Shown: positions 8,598 to 18,799 of the stretch, in pieces
Numbering within the stretch: position 1 is the first letter of the stretch
Layout: the number at the start of each line of letters is the position of its first letter
Assembly (NCBI GenBank): GCA_947503175.1
Contig: CANNCO010000001.1
Coordinates: 868,001-932,000, forward strand
Length of the DNA stretch: 64,000 bases
Direction of reading: 5' to 3'
DNA from: an uncultured Paracoccaceae bacterium
GTDB lineage: Bacteria; Pseudomonadota; Alphaproteobacteria; Rhodobacterales; Rhodobacteraceae
The notes under the pieces: model-generated
Databases searched by the model: none
The model's input: only the letters and a program-made list of their open reading frames with translations
What the model was told of the DNA's origin: nothing
Position numbers and translations under genes: made by a program

Positions 8598-9016
8598 GAC
8601 AGGCTCTGGCCCTTCTTCTGCTGACCGCGGGGATATTTGTGGCTCTGGAGATCTGGTTTGGTTTTCACATGGCCTATTCGATTGCGCTTGGCACCATTGT
8701 GGTGATGGCCATCATGATTTCCCTGACATTTCTGTGGCTTTGGCAACGGCGTGAAACTCCGCTTGCATTGGGAATGTCTTTCAGTTGGGCAGGTGCGGCG
8801 AGCGTTTTGGGCTGGTGGTGGTTTTTTCATGTGCTTCACGGGCCGGTTGTCATGAACGAGAATGGGGTTCTGTTCGTTTTCCTCGGGCTGTACTTCGTCG
8901 GTGCAGTGCAGCACTTCGTGGTGATGCAGCGAAGCATGGGAATTGGCATCCGCGTCTTCGTGTTGCCCGTCCTTGGGGCAATCCTGGTTGCGGCGATGGT
9001 CAGCCTCTACGGATAG
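8594..9016 (+). CDS. Conserved-looking four-span membrane protein, function unknown
   Basis: 140 residues with four hydrophobic segments, near 3-20, 25-49, 60-80 and 94-108/120-138. Histidines lie in or beside the spans (GFHMAY, FFHVLHG, VQHFVVM), and tryptophans are clustered in LGWWWFFH. It overlaps the preceding small gene by 4 bp and ends 68 bp before ccmF. Location allows either a lysis-linked role or a link to cytochrome c assembly; the sequence alone does not decide. I do not recognise a family. Confidence 0.75.
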   Translation: MRQALALLLLTAGIFVALEIWFGFHMAYSIALGTIVVMAIMISLTFLWLWQRRETPLALGMSFSWAGAASVLGWWWFFHVLHGPVVMNENGVLFVFLGLYFVGAVQHFVVMQRSMGIGIRVFVLPVLGAILVAAMVSLYG

Positions 9017-9084
9017 TCCGTCACAGACGCGACAGAGGCGCACACCTCCTTGGCCTCGACCTGCTGCCAGACTAGTATTGATTC

Positions 9085-11055
9085 ATGATTGTTGAACTCG
9101 GCCATTTCACCCTGATTCTCGCTTTCCTGATCGCCTGCGTGCAGTCGGTCGTCCCGATGATCGGGGCGCAGAAAAACTGGCGAGGATGGATGTCCATGGC
9201 GGAGCCGGCGGCGACAGCGCAGGTCCTTCTGGTCGCGTTCTCGTTTTCGGCACTGACCTATGCCTTTGTTACATCCGACTTTTCGCTGCGACTTGTCGTA
9301 CTGAACTCGCACACGCTGAAGCCGATGCTCTATAAAGTTACGGGAGTCTGGGGAAATCACGAAGGGTCGCTTCTTCTGTGGTGCCTGATCCTCGCACTCT
9401 TCGGCGCAATGGCAGCCTGGTTCGGTGGCAATCTGCCCCCGCGGCTGAAGGCTCGGGTGATAGCCGTTCAAGGCTCTGTCAGCGTAGCGTTTCTGGCGTT
9501 TATCATCTTCACATCCAACCCCTTTGTCCGGCTCGAAGTCCCGCCATTTGACGGACAGGATCTGAATCCGCTTCTCCAGGATCCCGGTTTGGCCTTTCAC
9601 CCGCCGTTTCTGTATCTGGGCTATGTCGGTCTTTCGATCGCCTTCTCATTCGCCGTAGCTGCGTTGATCGAAGGCCGCGTCGATGCGGCTTGGGGGCGTT
9701 GGGTGCGGCCGTGGACGCTTCTGGCATGGGTCAATCTGACCATCGGTATCGCGCTTGGGTCCTGGTGGGCCTATTACGAGCTTGGATGGGGCGGTTTCTG
9801 GTTCTGGGATCCGGTCGAGAATGCGTCGTTCATGCCCTGGCTGCTTGCCGCCGCTCTCTTGCATTCGGCGATTGTGGTCGAGAAACGGGAAGCCTTGAAG
9901 AGCTGGACGATCCTGCTGGCGATCCTCGCCTTTGGGTTTTCGCTGATCGGTGCATTCATTGTGCGTTCGGGCGTTCTGACTTCGGTCCACGCCTTTGCAA
10001 ACGATCCGGAACGAGGTGTCTACCTGCTCGCAATCACTGGCATCTTCATGGGCGGTGCGCTGACGCTCTTTGCCGCGCGCGCCGGCGCAATGACTGCAAA
10101 GGGTGTGTTTTCACCGATCAGCCGCGAAGGGGCGCTTGTGGCGAACAACGTCCTGCTGGCTGTCAGTTGCTTCGTCGTCTTCATCGGGACGATCTGGCCG
10201 CTTGTCGCCGAGATTTTCTTTGATCGGACGCTGTCGGTCGGACCGCCGTTCTTCGATATGGCCTTTACGCCGTTCATGGTGGCCTTGGCGATCATTCTGC
10301 CCATCGGCTCGACGCTTCCGTGGAAGCGGGCCCGGCTCGGACGTCAGTTCAGACCGCTTTGGGGCGCTCTTGTTCTGGCGATTGCCGTTGGTGCGCTTGT
10401 CTGGACGCTTCAGACCGGACGGACGATCCTTGCACCAATTGCCGCCATTCTTTCTGTATGGATCGTGCTTGGAGCTCTGGTCGACCTCTGGCAGCGGACG
10501 GGCAGGGGGAACGGTGCCTCGCGGCTTCGCCGGTTGCGGAACCTGCCTCGGGCGGATTGGGGCAAGGCGATCGGTCACATTGGCTTTGGCATCACGGTCT
10601 TTGGAGTGGCCGCCTTAACAGCCTGGAAGGTCGAGGATATCCGCGTCGCGCAGAATGGCGACGTCTGGACCGTCGGAAATTATGAGATAACACTGGTGGA
10701 CGTGGCGCGTGTCGAAGGACCGAACTACATTTCGACGATGGCGCAGATCGACGTTCTGGATAACGGTCGGCCACTTGATCGTCTGACCCCGGAAAAGCGG
10801 GTGTATCCGGTCGCGGGAATGCCGACCACCGAGGCGGCAATCAACAACGGCTTCACGCGTGATGTCTATGTCGTCATTGGCGATCCGCAACAAGGTGGCG
10901 GGTGGGCCGTGCGCACATTCATCAAACCATTCGCGAACTGGATCTGGGCCGGTGCAATCGTGATGTCCCTTGGCGGCATTCTCAGCCTAACGGACAGGCG
11001 TTTCCGCGTTGCCGCAGGCGCCCGGAAATCCCCTGCCCCCCTGCCAGCAGAATGA
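9085..11055 (+). CDS. ccmF: Haem lyase subunit CcmF
   Basis: Polytopic inner-membrane component that, with CcmH, attaches haem to apocytochrome c. The tryptophan-rich WWD motif WGGFWFWDPVENASFMPWL is present near residues 234-252, preceded by the NHEGSLLLWCL segment (about 90). About a dozen hydrophobic segments are visible, with a periplasmic domain near residues 515-610 and a final span near 622. Length 656 is normal for CcmF. The stop overlaps the ccmH start (ATGA). It is called cycK or ccl1 in related organisms. Confidence 0.97.
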   Translation: MIVELGHFTLILAFLIACVQSVVPMIGAQKNWRGWMSMAEPAATAQVLLVAFSFSALTYAFVTSDFSLRLVVLNSHTLKPMLYKVTGVWGNHEGSLLLWCLILALFGAMAAWFGGNLPPRLKARVIAVQGSVSVAFLAFIIFTSNPFVRLEVPPFDGQDLNPLLQDPGLAFHPPFLYLGYVGLSIAFSFAVAALIEGRVDAAWGRWVRPWTLLAWVNLTIGIALGSWWAYYELGWGGFWFWDPVENASFMPWLLAAALLHSAIVVEKREALKSWTILLAILAFGFSLIGAFIVRSGVLTSVHAFANDPERGVYLLAITGIFMGGALTLFAARAGAMTAKGVFSPISREGALVANNVLLAVSCFVVFIGTIWPLVAEIFFDRTLSVGPPFFDMAFTPFMVALAIILPIGSTLPWKRARLGRQFRPLWGALVLAIAVGALVWTLQTGRTILAPIAAILSVWIVLGALVDLWQRTGRGNGASRLRRLRNLPRADWGKAIGHIGFGITVFGVAALTAWKVEDIRVAQNGDVWTVGNYEITLVDVARVEGPNYISTMAQIDVLDNGRPLDRLTPEKRVYPVAGMPTTEAAINNGFTRDVYVVIGDPQQGGGWAVRTFIKPFANWIWAGAIVMSLGGILSLTDRRFRVAAGARKSPAPLPAE

Positions 11056-11498
11056 TACGTGCGCTTCTTATCCTGTTGATGCTCGCGGGCCCGGCCTGGT
11101 CCGTCGAGCCCGACGAGATTTTGGACGATCCGGTCCTCGAAGACAGGGCACGGGAGCTGTCAAAGGGGCTTCGCTGCCTTGTATGCAGGAATGAGTCGAT
11201 CGACGAATCCAATGCGGATCTGGCACGGGACATGCGCATCCTTGTCCGGGAACGCCTAGTCGAGGGTGATAGCGACGATCAGGTCATCGAGTTTCTTGTC
11301 GAACGTTATGGCGAGTTCGTGCTCTTGAACCCGACCCTGACTGGATCAAACCTTGCTCTTTGGCTTGCCGCGCCAGGTATGCTGCTTTTCGGTGGCGGAA
11401 TAGCCTTTGCCTATCTGCGAAGCCGAAGCAAACCCGCTGGACCGGAAGCCCTTTCCGATGATGAAAAAGCGCGACTGAGCCAATTGATGAACGACTGA
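11052..11498 (+). CDS. ccmH: Cytochrome c maturation protein CcmH
   Basis: Membrane-anchored periplasmic thiol oxidoreductase that keeps apocytochrome CXXCH cysteines reduced. A signal peptide (LLILLMLAGPAWS) leads to the active-site motif LRCLVCRNESIDES at about residues 42-55. A C-terminal anchor (LAAPGMLLFGGGIAFAYL) follows at about 103-122. Length 148 is the short alphaproteobacterial form without a TPR domain. The track start 10902 is inside ccmF; ATG 11052 overlaps the ccmF stop by 4 bp. Confidence 0.95.
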   Translation: MIRALLILLMLAGPAWSVEPDEILDDPVLEDRARELSKGLRCLVCRNESIDESNADLARDMRILVRERLVEGDSDDQVIEFLVERYGEFVLLNPTLTGSNLALWLAAPGMLLFGGGIAFAYLRSRSKPAGPEALSDDEKARLSQLMND

Positions 11499-11569
11499 CG
11501 CGCGGTTTTCCTTTTCCAAACCGTTTAGTTCACTTATGTGTCTTTCGACGGAAGAAGGACGCATATTCC

Positions 11570-12346
11570 ATGGACTATCAGACCATCCGCCTTACGGTGG
11601 CCGACGATGTCGCGACCGTGACCCTGAACCGCCCCGATGTGATGAACGCGCTCAACACGCAGATGCGGGCAGAGATCCTTCACGCTGTTCAGCTGGCCGG
11701 TCGGGAGGCGCGCGTGGTGGTGATCACCGGATCGGGCAGGGCGTTTTGCTCTGGTCAGGATCTGGGGGATCGTGCGACGGCGGCCAATATCGATCTGGAA
11801 CGTATTCTGCGCGACGAGTACGAGCCGATGCTGAAGGCTATCTTCGATTGCCCCGTTCCGACGATTTCGGCGGTGAACGGGCCGGCTGCCGGGGCCGGCG
11901 CAAACCTCGCGCTTGCCGCAGATGTGGTCATCGCGACCCAAAGCGCCGTGTTCCTGCAAGCTTTTACCCGTATCGGTCTGCTGCCCGATGCTGGTGGAAC
12001 CTATTGGCTTCCGCGTCAGATCGGGTTCGCCCGGGCGATGGGCGCTGCCTTGTTCGCCGAACCGGTATCGGCACAGCAAGCCTGTGATTGGGGAATGATC
12101 TGGGAAGTGGTCGAGGACGCCGCTTTCAACGAGCATTGGCAGGGCAGGGCGGCGCATCTGGCAAAGGGACCAACGGTTGCCTATGGCGGAGTCAAACAAG
12201 CGCTTCGCGCTACATTCGCAAACTCGCTTAGCGAGCAGTTGACGCTTGAAGCCCGGCTGCAGGGCGTCGCAGGCAAGACACGCGACTTCAAGGAAGGCGT
12301 GATCGCCTTCACCGAGAAACGCGCCGCGCGTTTCGAAGGGCGGTAA
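11570..12346 (+). CDS. Enoyl-CoA hydratase/isomerase family protein, PaaG-like
   Basis: A crotonase-fold CoA enzyme. The oxyanion-hole segments are visible: AFCSGQDLGD (about 60-70) and NGPAAGAGANLALAADVV (about 103-120). IGLLPDAGGTYWLPRQIG (about 137-154) is the form seen in PaaG, the ring 1,2-epoxyphenylacetyl-CoA isomerase; the Asp in LPDAGG takes the catalytic-acid place. The rest of a paa operon is not nearby, so general beta-oxidation use is equally possible. Length 258 is normal. ATG 11570 matches the family N terminus MDYQTIRL. Confidence 0.85.
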   Translation: MDYQTIRLTVADDVATVTLNRPDVMNALNTQMRAEILHAVQLAGREARVVVITGSGRAFCSGQDLGDRATAANIDLERILRDEYEPMLKAIFDCPVPTISAVNGPAAGAGANLALAADVVIATQSAVFLQAFTRIGLLPDAGGTYWLPRQIGFARAMGAALFAEPVSAQQACDWGMIWEVVEDAAFNEHWQGRAAHLAKGPTVAYGGVKQALRATFANSLSEQLTLEARLQGVAGKTRDFKEGVIAFTEKRAARFEGR

Positions 12347-12391
12347 CGTGCGGGGCCATACGGACCCCGCCACTACGCCATCACAATCGGA

Positions 12392-13051
12392 CTAGACGTG
12401 ATCGCCGTCGGCGATTTTTGATGCAAAGTCGTGGTTCGTGTCGCGATGCTCGGCTTCGTCCTGGCGGATCACGATAACCACATCCCTAAGCGTGGCATCC
12501 TTGGGAAGGTTCCAATAGTCGATTGCAAGCTGCGGTGCAGGCACGTTCGGCGTGTTGCCTGCATCGATGTCGTTCAGGTAATGGGTGTAGCTTACGACTG
12601 CCTCCTCTTCGAGATAGCCGACAACGCGATGCGCGGTCTTGGGCGCGAAGAGATAGAGAAAGAAGTAGAGGTTGTAGAAGATCGCCTGCGCGATCATGAT
12701 CAGCCAGCGTTCCGCCCGTGACGGTTGGGCAATGTGAATGAATGTCATCAGATGCATACGCTCATTCTCCGCTTCGTCGATCAGTTCCCGGATCCATCCC
12801 TGATCGTCGCGGATATGCCGGATGGCTTTCAGATGTTGAAGCAACCCGCCGACCATTCCCGGCACCGCGGCGACAGTCTCAAGGACGACCGCACGATGGC
12901 CATAGCGATTGGCAAAGAACCTGTCGGCAAAGATCCGCATGAATTTTACGAGGCGAAGTGCGAACCGGTCATGACGATCCTTCGGTTCGAAATGAACCGG
13001 GGCAAAATCCGCTTCGACAACTGATGTTTTGAGATGCGAGCTGTCCTTCAT
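12392..13051 (-). CDS. aox: Alternative (ubiquinol) oxidase
   Basis: A di-iron quinol oxidase that passes electrons from ubiquinol to O2 without proton pumping and is insensitive to cyanide. Iron ligands are all readable: [10 protein letters not shown] (Glu), [11 protein letters not shown] (Glu and ExxH), [13 protein letters not shown] (Glu) and [12 protein letters not shown] (ExxH). Two hydrophobic helices sit near residues 62-75 and 117-134. Length 219 is that of bacterial AOX, lacking a mitochondrial presequence. The track frame opens at 13189; the ATG at 13051 has AGGAGA 7 bp upstream and is the likely start. Downstream of gltA in the same direction, 91 bp apart with a hairpin between. 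Confidence 0.95.
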   Translation of the reverse strand: MKDSSHLKTSVVEADFAPVHFEPKDRHDRFALRLVKFMRIFADRFFANRYGHRAVVLETVAAVPGMVGGLLQHLKAIRHIRDDQGWIRELIDEAENERMHLMTFIHIAQPSRAERWLIMIAQAIFYNLYFFLYLFAPKTAHRVVGYLEEEAVVSYTHYLNDIDAGNTPNVPAPQLAIDYWNLPKDATLRDVVIVIRQDEAEHRDTNHDFASKIADGDHV

Positions 13052-13089
13052 GGGTCGTTCTCCTGTCGCGTTTATGACAAGAGATAGAA

Positions 13090-13120
13090 CGCCCGCGTCC
13101 GATTTCACGGAACGCGGGCG
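13090..13120 (-). terminator. Hairpin after gltA (probable terminator)
   Basis: CGCCCGCGT and ACGCGGGCG form a perfect 9-bp stem, extended by an inner CCG/CGG pairing around a short loop. On the minus strand it is followed by TTCTATCTCTT, a weak T-rich tract. It lies 22 bp past the gltA stop. Termination would be partial, so the alternative oxidase gene may depend on readthrough or on a promoter within the remaining 40 bp. Confidence 0.6.
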
Positions 13121-13142
13121 CGTATAAAGGTCGCAGAATGGC

Positions 13143-14438
13143 TTAGCGGTTTTCGACGTCGACGTAGTCGCGCAACTCCGCTCCCACATAAAGCTGACGC
13201 GGGCGACCGATCTTGAGCTGCGGATCGGCGATCATCTCCTTCCACTGGGAGATCCAGCCGACGGTGCGCGCAAGGGCGAAGATTGGAGTGAACATCGATG
13301 TCGGAAAACCCATCGCATCGAGGATGATGCCGGAGTAGAAGTCCACGTTGGGATAGAGCTTTTTCTCTTTGAAATAGGGGTCTTCCAGCGCGATCTTTTC
13401 GAGCTCTTTCGCGACCTGCAAGGTCGGATTGTTCTCGACCCCAAGGAGGTCAAGAACCTCGTCGGCGGACTGTTTCATGACCTTGGCGCGCGGGTCGAAA
13501 TTCTTGTAGACCCTGTGTCCGAAGCCCATCAGGCGGAACGGATCATCCTTGTCCTTCGCGCGGTCGATGAATTCCGGAATCCGGTCGACCGTCCCGATTT
13601 CGCGCAACATTTCAAGACAGGCCTGATTGGCGCCACCATGCGCCGGTCCCCAGAGGCAGGCGACACCGGCGGCAATACAGGCAAATGGATTCGCCCCCGA
13701 TGAGGATGCCAGCCGTACCGTCGAGGTCGACGCGTTCTGTTCGTGGTCCGCATGAAGCGTAAAAATCCGATCCATCGCCCGCGCAAGGATCGGGTTGACG
13801 ACATAGTCTTCGGCGGGGACGGCAAAACACATCCGCAGGAAGTTCGCTGCATAATCCAGGTCGTTGCGCGGATAGACGAAAGGCTGGCCAATCGAATATT
13901 TGAACGCCCATGCGGCAATCGTCGGCATCTTGGCGATAAGGCGGATCGAAGCGACTTCCCGTTGCCATGGGTCCTGAATGTCGGTGCTGTCGGGGTAGAA
14001 GGCGCTCATCGCACCTACGACGCCAACCATGATTGCCATGGGGTGCGCGTCACGCCGGAATCCGCGGAAAAAGTTCTGCATCTGCTCATGCAGCATCGTG
14101 TGGTTCGTGACACGGAACTCAAAGTCTTCCAACTGCTCGGCAGAAGGCAATTCGCCGTAAAGAAGAAGATAGCAGACTTCGAGATAGTGCGACTTTTCGG
14201 CCAGCTGGTCGATCGGGTAGCCGCGATGCAGGAGCTGGCCGACATCGCCATCGATATAGGTGATCGTTGAGTCGCAGGATGCTGTCGACGTGAACCCAGG
14301 ATCGTAGGTAAACACTTTTCCCTGCGCGTAAAGTTTTCGGATATCAATGACGTCGGGTCCGGCACTCGGTGAAAGGATCGGCAGATCCAGTTCGGTGTCG
14401 TCGAAGGTGAGTTTCGCGGTTTTTTGGGTATCTTTCAT
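13143..14438 (-). CDS. gltA: Citrate synthase
   Basis: Condenses acetyl-CoA and oxaloacetate to citrate, first TCA cycle step. It is the long hexameric type-I form (431 residues) with an N-terminal beta domain ending before the [20 protein letters not shown] region. Catalytic histidines are in [12 protein letters not shown] (about residue 230-240) and [15 protein letters not shown] (about 308), and the catalytic Asp is in [13 protein letters not shown] (about 364). The start ATG at 14438 has AAGGAAGGACG upstream. Reads toward the alternative oxidase gene. Confidence 0.97.
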   Translation of the reverse strand: MKDTQKTAKLTFDDTELDLPILSPSAGPDVIDIRKLYAQGKVFTYDPGFTSTASCDSTITYIDGDVGQLLHRGYPIDQLAEKSHYLEVCYLLLYGELPSAEQLEDFEFRVTNHTMLHEQMQNFFRGFRRDAHPMAIMVGVVGAMSAFYPDSTDIQDPWQREVASIRLIAKMPTIAAWAFKYSIGQPFVYPRNDLDYAANFLRMCFAVPAEDYVVNPILARAMDRIFTLHADHEQNASTSTVRLASSSGANPFACIAAGVACLWGPAHGGANQACLEMLREIGTVDRIPEFIDRAKDKDDPFRLMGFGHRVYKNFDPRAKVMKQSADEVLDLLGVENNPTLQVAKELEKIALEDPYFKEKKLYPNVDFYSGIILDAMGFPTSMFTPIFALARTVGWISQWKEMIADPQLKIGRPRQLYVGAELRDYVDVENR

Positions 14439-14512
14439 CGTCGTCCTTCCTTGCGCACGGCGCAGGGCGACCGCCGCTGTCCGTAGTGTTCGTCAGTCCG
14501 GTTCTCCGGCTC

Positions 14513-15916
14513 TTAAAGCGCCACATCCGAAAGACGCGCGAGCGTTTCGTCGCGTCCAAGGACAAGCATCATATCGAATACGCTGGGGGAAACCGATCGA
14601 CCGGCCAAGGCAGCACGCAGAGGCTGCGCGACCTTTCCGAGTTTGGCCCCGTTTGCTTCGGCCACTTGGGCCACAGCAGTCTCCAGCGTCTCGCGGTTCC
14701 AGCTAGCACTTTGCAGGTGCGGCGTCAATTCTGACAGTATACCACGGGATACATCGTCAAGCGCAGCGGCCGATTTCGCATCCATTCCAAGCGGGCGGTC
14801 TGTCAGGATAAAATGTGCTTTATCAATAAGTTCCTCGAATGTCCTTGCCCTGTCTTTCAGGCAGTACAGGGCAGGAGCCAAGGCAGACCTTTGTGAGTCC
14901 TCCAGTGGAGGTTTTCCTGCAGCTGCGAAATAACTCTCGAGGCCATCGATGACTTCTGTATCTGACATTGCTGCGATATGCTGGCCTGAGAGGTTTGCCA
15001 GTTTTTTTGTATCGAACCGTGCCGGGGACTTCTTGATTCCGGCGATGTCGAACCAGTCTCGGGCCTGCGCATCGGTGAAGTATTCATCGTCCCCATGGCT
15101 CCATCCAAGCCGGGCCAGGTAGTTGCGCATCGCGCGCGCGGGATATCCCATGGCGGCCCATTCTTCGACACCGAGTGCGCCGTGCCGTTTTGATAGTTTC
15201 TTGCCATCCTCGCCATGGATCAGCGGGATATGTGCCCAGACCGGTACATTCCAGCCCATCGCCCGATAAACCAGCATCTGGCGCGCCGCGTTGTTCAGGT
15301 GATCGTCCCCGCGAATGACGTGAGTCACGCCCATATCATGATCATCGACAACAACGGCCAGCATATAGGTCGGAGTGCCGTCAGATCGCAAGACAATCAT
15401 GTCATCCAACTGATCGTTGGAGATTGTCACGTCTCCTTGAACCACATCCTTGATCACTGTCTGGCCGGACTGAGGTGCACGAACCCGGACGACATAAGGA
15501 AGATCGGGCAGACTGCCCGGATCAGCGTCGCGCCATGGCGAACGGAAGAGCGTCGACCGGCCTTCGGCCCGGGCGGTTTCCCGAAATGCGGAGATTTCTT
15601 CTTGCGTCGAGAAGCATCTATAAGCTGCGCCCGCAGCCAGCATCGCATTTGCAACCTCAGCGTGGCGCGATGCGCCTTCGGCCTGACTTACAGCGTCGCC
15701 ATCCCAGTCCAGACCGAGCCATTCGAGGCCCCGGAAGATTGCTGCTGTCGCTTCGGGCGTGGAACGTTCGCGATCGGTATCTTCGATACGCAACAGGAAC
15801 TTTCCCCCGCGGCCACGTGCATAGAGCCAGTTGAACAAGGCGGTCCGTGCCCCGCCGATATGTAGGTACCCCGTGGGTGAGGGCGCGAAACGGGTGACGA
15901 CGGGACGCTCGGACAT
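14513..15916 (-). CDS. gltX: Glutamyl-tRNA synthetase
   Basis: Charges tRNA-Glu, and in alphaproteobacteria lacking GlnRS also tRNA-Gln (the latter not tested here). Class I motifs: HIGH-type in [15 protein letters not shown] (about residues 10-24) and KMSKS-type in [13 protein letters not shown] (about 238-250). Length 467 is normal. The ORF extends upstream to 16120 over the comEC promoter, but [16 protein letters not shown] from ATG 15916 is the family start. It is 74 bp upstream of gltA on the same strand and divergent from comEC. Confidence 0.96.
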   Translation of the reverse strand: MSERPVVTRFAPSPTGYLHIGGARTALFNWLYARGRGGKFLLRIEDTDRERSTPEATAAIFRGLEWLGLDWDGDAVSQAEGASRHAEVANAMLAAGAAYRCFSTQEEISAFRETARAEGRSTLFRSPWRDADPGSLPDLPYVVRVRAPQSGQTVIKDVVQGDVTISNDQLDDMIVLRSDGTPTYMLAVVVDDHDMGVTHVIRGDDHLNNAARQMLVYRAMGWNVPVWAHIPLIHGEDGKKLSKRHGALGVEEWAAMGYPARAMRNYLARLGWSHGDDEYFTDAQARDWFDIAGIKKSPARFDTKKLANLSGQHIAAMSDTEVIDGLESYFAAAGKPPLEDSQRSALAPALYCLKDRARTFEELIDKAHFILTDRPLGMDAKSAAALDDVSRGILSELTPHLQSASWNRETLETAVAQVAEANGAKLGKVAQPLRAALAGRSVSPSVFDMMLVLGRDETLARLSDVAL

Positions 15917-15993
15917 GGAAAGATTAACCTTTTGGAAACCAGTTCGGGGTGAGGTTGAGCGCGGTCTACTGAACAGCTTGAAGGAGAACAAGG

Positions 15994-18096
15994 GTGCGTG
16001 CCTTGGCCGCCATGATGCGCGCATTGGACGGGCAGCGTGGCGCGCTGTTTCCATGGGCACCGGTTTTCTTTGCAACGGGTATCGGCATCTACTTTGCGCT
16101 GCGAACCGAACCGGGAGCATTGCATTGGTGGGGATGGGGCATAGCGACCTGCCTGACCCTTCTAGCGGTGCGCCGGTTTGGGCAAGGTGCGCCCGTGTTG
16201 CTTGCCTTCTGCCTGATACTTGCGGGCTTCGGTGTGGCGGCCGTAAGGACGCAGCTGGTCGCCGGTCCGGTTCTGCCGTTTCGGTACTACGGACCGATCG
16301 AAGGGCGGGTCGTCGTGATCGACCGTTCCGGTTCTGACAAAGTCCGGCTTACGCTGGATGAGGTCGTTTTGTCGGACATACATCCCGATGAAACGCCGCT
16401 TCGCATCCGGGTTTCGCTTCACGGCGAACAGTCATTCGTTCAACCTGTTCCCGGGTTGCGCGTCATCCTCACAGGGCATCTCGACGCGCCCGGCGGGCCG
16501 GTTGAACCGGGAGGCTTTGACTTCCAGCGGCAGGCCTGGTTCCGTTCTCTCGGAGCTGTTGGCTATACGCGGACGCCTGTGCTTAGCATCGCACCGGTCG
16601 AAGACGGTGAGGGTGGGCTCCTGATCCACCGCATCCGAACGGCGGTTTCCGCTGCTGTGCAACAGACACTGCCGGGCCGGAACGGCGCGTTCGCGGCGGC
16701 GATCATGACCGGTGACCGATCCGGTATGGATGCGGGCACACTGGAAAACCTTCGCGTCTCGAACCTTGCCCATCTCCTCGCCATCTCGGGTCTGCATATG
16801 GGACTTCTGACAGGGTTCGTTTTTGCGGTGTCTCGCTACGGCCTTGCGCTTGTTCCGGCCCTCGCCCTTCGTCTGCCGACCCAAAAGATCGGGGCATGTG
16901 TGGCTCTGGCTGCCGGGGCCGTCTATCTGGCCCTTTCCGGCGGAAGCGTCGCTACCGAAAGGGCCTATGTGATGGTTGCGGTGATGTTTCTTGCCGTTCT
17001 GTTCGACAGGCGTGCCCTGACGCTGCGCGCCGTTGGGCTGGCCGCGCTCATCGTCCTTGCATTACGGCCAGAGGCGCTTCTCGGACCCGGATTTCAGATG
17101 TCGTTCGCTGCGACCGCTGCTTTGATCGCAGTGTTTCAAGGGCTGCGTGAAACGGGGATGTGGCGCTGGCATCCGATCTTGCGATGGGTTGCGGCGCTTG
17201 TGATCTCTTCGGCTGTGGCAGGACTTGCAACAGCCCCTTTTGCTGCGGCGCACTTCAACCGGGTTCCGCATTACGGTCTTGTTGCCAATCTCTTGTCGGT
17301 TCCGGTCATGGGGGGGCTGGTAATGCCTGCTGCGGTGCTGTCAGCGGTTCTTGCACCACTGCGGCTGGATTGGATCGGATTGCGGATCATGGAGCCTGGC
17401 ATCGAGTGGATACTGGGTGTGGCGGACCGGGTGGCAGGTTTCGAAGGCGCGGTCAGTCACGTCGCGATGCCTCAACCTTTCGTGTTGCCGCTGCTTGCGA
17501 TCGGTTCAGTCTTCACGATCATCTGGATGGGGCGCGCGCGGTGGTGGGGCGTCGTGCCGGTTATCTGTGCACTCGCACTCTGGTTTCAGGTCGAGCGCCC
17601 GACGCTCCTGATCTCAGCCGATGCCAGCCTTCTGGGGATAGCATCCACCGATGGACGTGCTTTGTCGAAACCCAAGGGCTCTGGATTTGCCGCATCGAAC
17701 TGGCTTGAGAACGATGGTGATGGTGCGGATCAGGCTGCTGCGTCTGCCCGTCCGGGCTTTATTGGCGATCGGTGGGAGAACCGCTTCGAGCTTGGAGATA
17801 TCGGAGGTATGCATTTCACTGGGCGCGGCGCATCGGACCGGGCCCGGGATGCGTGTCAGACGGTTGCCTTGGTCGTGGTGAATGCCGAAGTCAGTGATCC
17901 GGGTGGCCCATGCTTCATGATCGAGCGTCGTATGCTTTCGCGGACAGGTTCGGTCGCAATCACTATGGATGACGGACATCTTCTCATCAGACCTGCGCTT
18001 GACGGCTACAGGCCCTGGAACACCAGAAACCGAAAGGGCGAAGAGCCGGCCGAGCCCGTTCAATATGTCCGGATCAATCCCACAAGCTTGCCCTGA
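15994..18096 (+). CDS. comEC: ComEC/Rec2 family DNA-uptake channel protein
   Basis: Inner-membrane protein expected to pass transforming single-stranded DNA. The start is GTG at 15994, with AAGGAG 7 bp upstream. N-terminal spans lead to an OB-like DUF4131 domain; the competence domain signature [21 protein letters not shown] lies near residues 253-273 and is followed by many spans. Length 700 is short: the metallo-beta-lactamase domain of Bacillus ComEC is missing, replaced by a roughly 150-residue hydrophilic tail ending [10 protein letters not shown]. The last 37 bp overlap the convergent lexA gene. Confidence 0.9.
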   Translation: MRALAAMMRALDGQRGALFPWAPVFFATGIGIYFALRTEPGALHWWGWGIATCLTLLAVRRFGQGAPVLLAFCLILAGFGVAAVRTQLVAGPVLPFRYYGPIEGRVVVIDRSGSDKVRLTLDEVVLSDIHPDETPLRIRVSLHGEQSFVQPVPGLRVILTGHLDAPGGPVEPGGFDFQRQAWFRSLGAVGYTRTPVLSIAPVEDGEGGLLIHRIRTAVSAAVQQTLPGRNGAFAAAIMTGDRSGMDAGTLENLRVSNLAHLLAISGLHMGLLTGFVFAVSRYGLALVPALALRLPTQKIGACVALAAGAVYLALSGGSVATERAYVMVAVMFLAVLFDRRALTLRAVGLAALIVLALRPEALLGPGFQMSFAATAALIAVFQGLRETGMWRWHPILRWVAALVISSAVAGLATAPFAAAHFNRVPHYGLVANLLSVPVMGGLVMPAAVLSAVLAPLRLDWIGLRIMEPGIEWILGVADRVAGFEGAVSHVAMPQPFVLPLLAIGSVFTIIWMGRARWWGVVPVICALALWFQVERPTLLISADASLLGIASTDGRALSKPKGSGFAASNWLENDGDGADQAAASARPGFIGDRWENRFELGDIGGMHFTGRGASDRARDACQTVALVVVNAEVSDPGGPCFMIERRMLSRTGSVAITMDDGHLLIRPALDGYRPWNTRNRKGEEPAEPVQYVRINPTSLP

Positions 18097-18743
18097 ACCT
18101 TGACCTGATCATCGGGATAGACACGCGTTTCATACGCAGGGTTCGCCGCTTCAAGCGCAATCGCATTACCCTTGCGACGAAAGCGTTTCAGCGTTGCTTC
18201 ATGGCCCTCAACAAGTGCAACAACGATGTCTCCATTGTCGGCTGACGGCGATTCCCGAATGACAACAACATCGCCATCGTTGATCCCCGCTTCGATCATC
18301 GAGTCGCCCTTGACCTCAAGCGCGTAGTGATGGCCTTGTCCTGACAGCATGCTGCCCGGAACCGCAACGGTATGGGATACTTCGCTGATCGCTTCGATCG
18401 GAACGCCGGCAGCGATCCGGCCCATTACCGGAAGGTCCATCGCCTGCGTCTCAACGGGCAATGCGCGAGCCGGCGGGTCGGATCGATCGCCTTCGATCAC
18501 ACGCGGCTTGAACCCCGGCGCCTCCATCGCTTCCGGCAGTTTCAGGATCTCGATGGCCCGCGCGCGATGGGCGAGACGTCGGATGAAGCCGCGCTCTTCC
18601 AAAGCCGTGATCAACCGATGAATGCCGGACTTCGATCTCAGGTCCAACGCCTCTTTCATTTCATCGAACGACGGAGGCACTCCGTCGCGGGTCATGCGCC
18701 GGTTGATGAAATCCAACAGTTGCAATTGTTTGCGCGTCAGCAT
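18060..18743 (-). CDS. lexA: SOS repressor LexA
   Basis: Represses DNA-damage genes and self-cleaves when RecA filaments form. The N-terminal winged helix starts [13 protein letters not shown] and has [20 protein letters not shown]. The cleavage site is the Ala-Gly pair in [10 protein letters not shown] (about residues 126-135). The catalytic Ser is in [11 protein letters not shown] (about 159) and the Lys in [11 protein letters not shown] (about 196). Length 227. The track frame starts at 18920; ATG 18743 is the family start. A strong promoter with three GTTC elements lies upstream, showing autoregulation. The 3' end overlaps comEC on the other strand. Confidence 0.97.
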   Translation of the reverse strand: MLTRKQLQLLDFINRRMTRDGVPPSFDEMKEALDLRSKSGIHRLITALEERGFIRRLAHRARAIEILKLPEAMEAPGFKPRVIEGDRSDPPARALPVETQAMDLPVMGRIAAGVPIEAISEVSHTVAVPGSMLSGQGHHYALEVKGDSMIEAGINDGDVVVIRESPSADNGDIVVALVEGHEATLKRFRRKGNAIALEAANPAYETRVYPDDQVKVQGKLVGLIRTY

Positions 18744-18799
18744 CGGGTCACCTGTCCTTGGACTGTTTGCATGTTGCATACGCCGCCCGTTGCCCGGGC

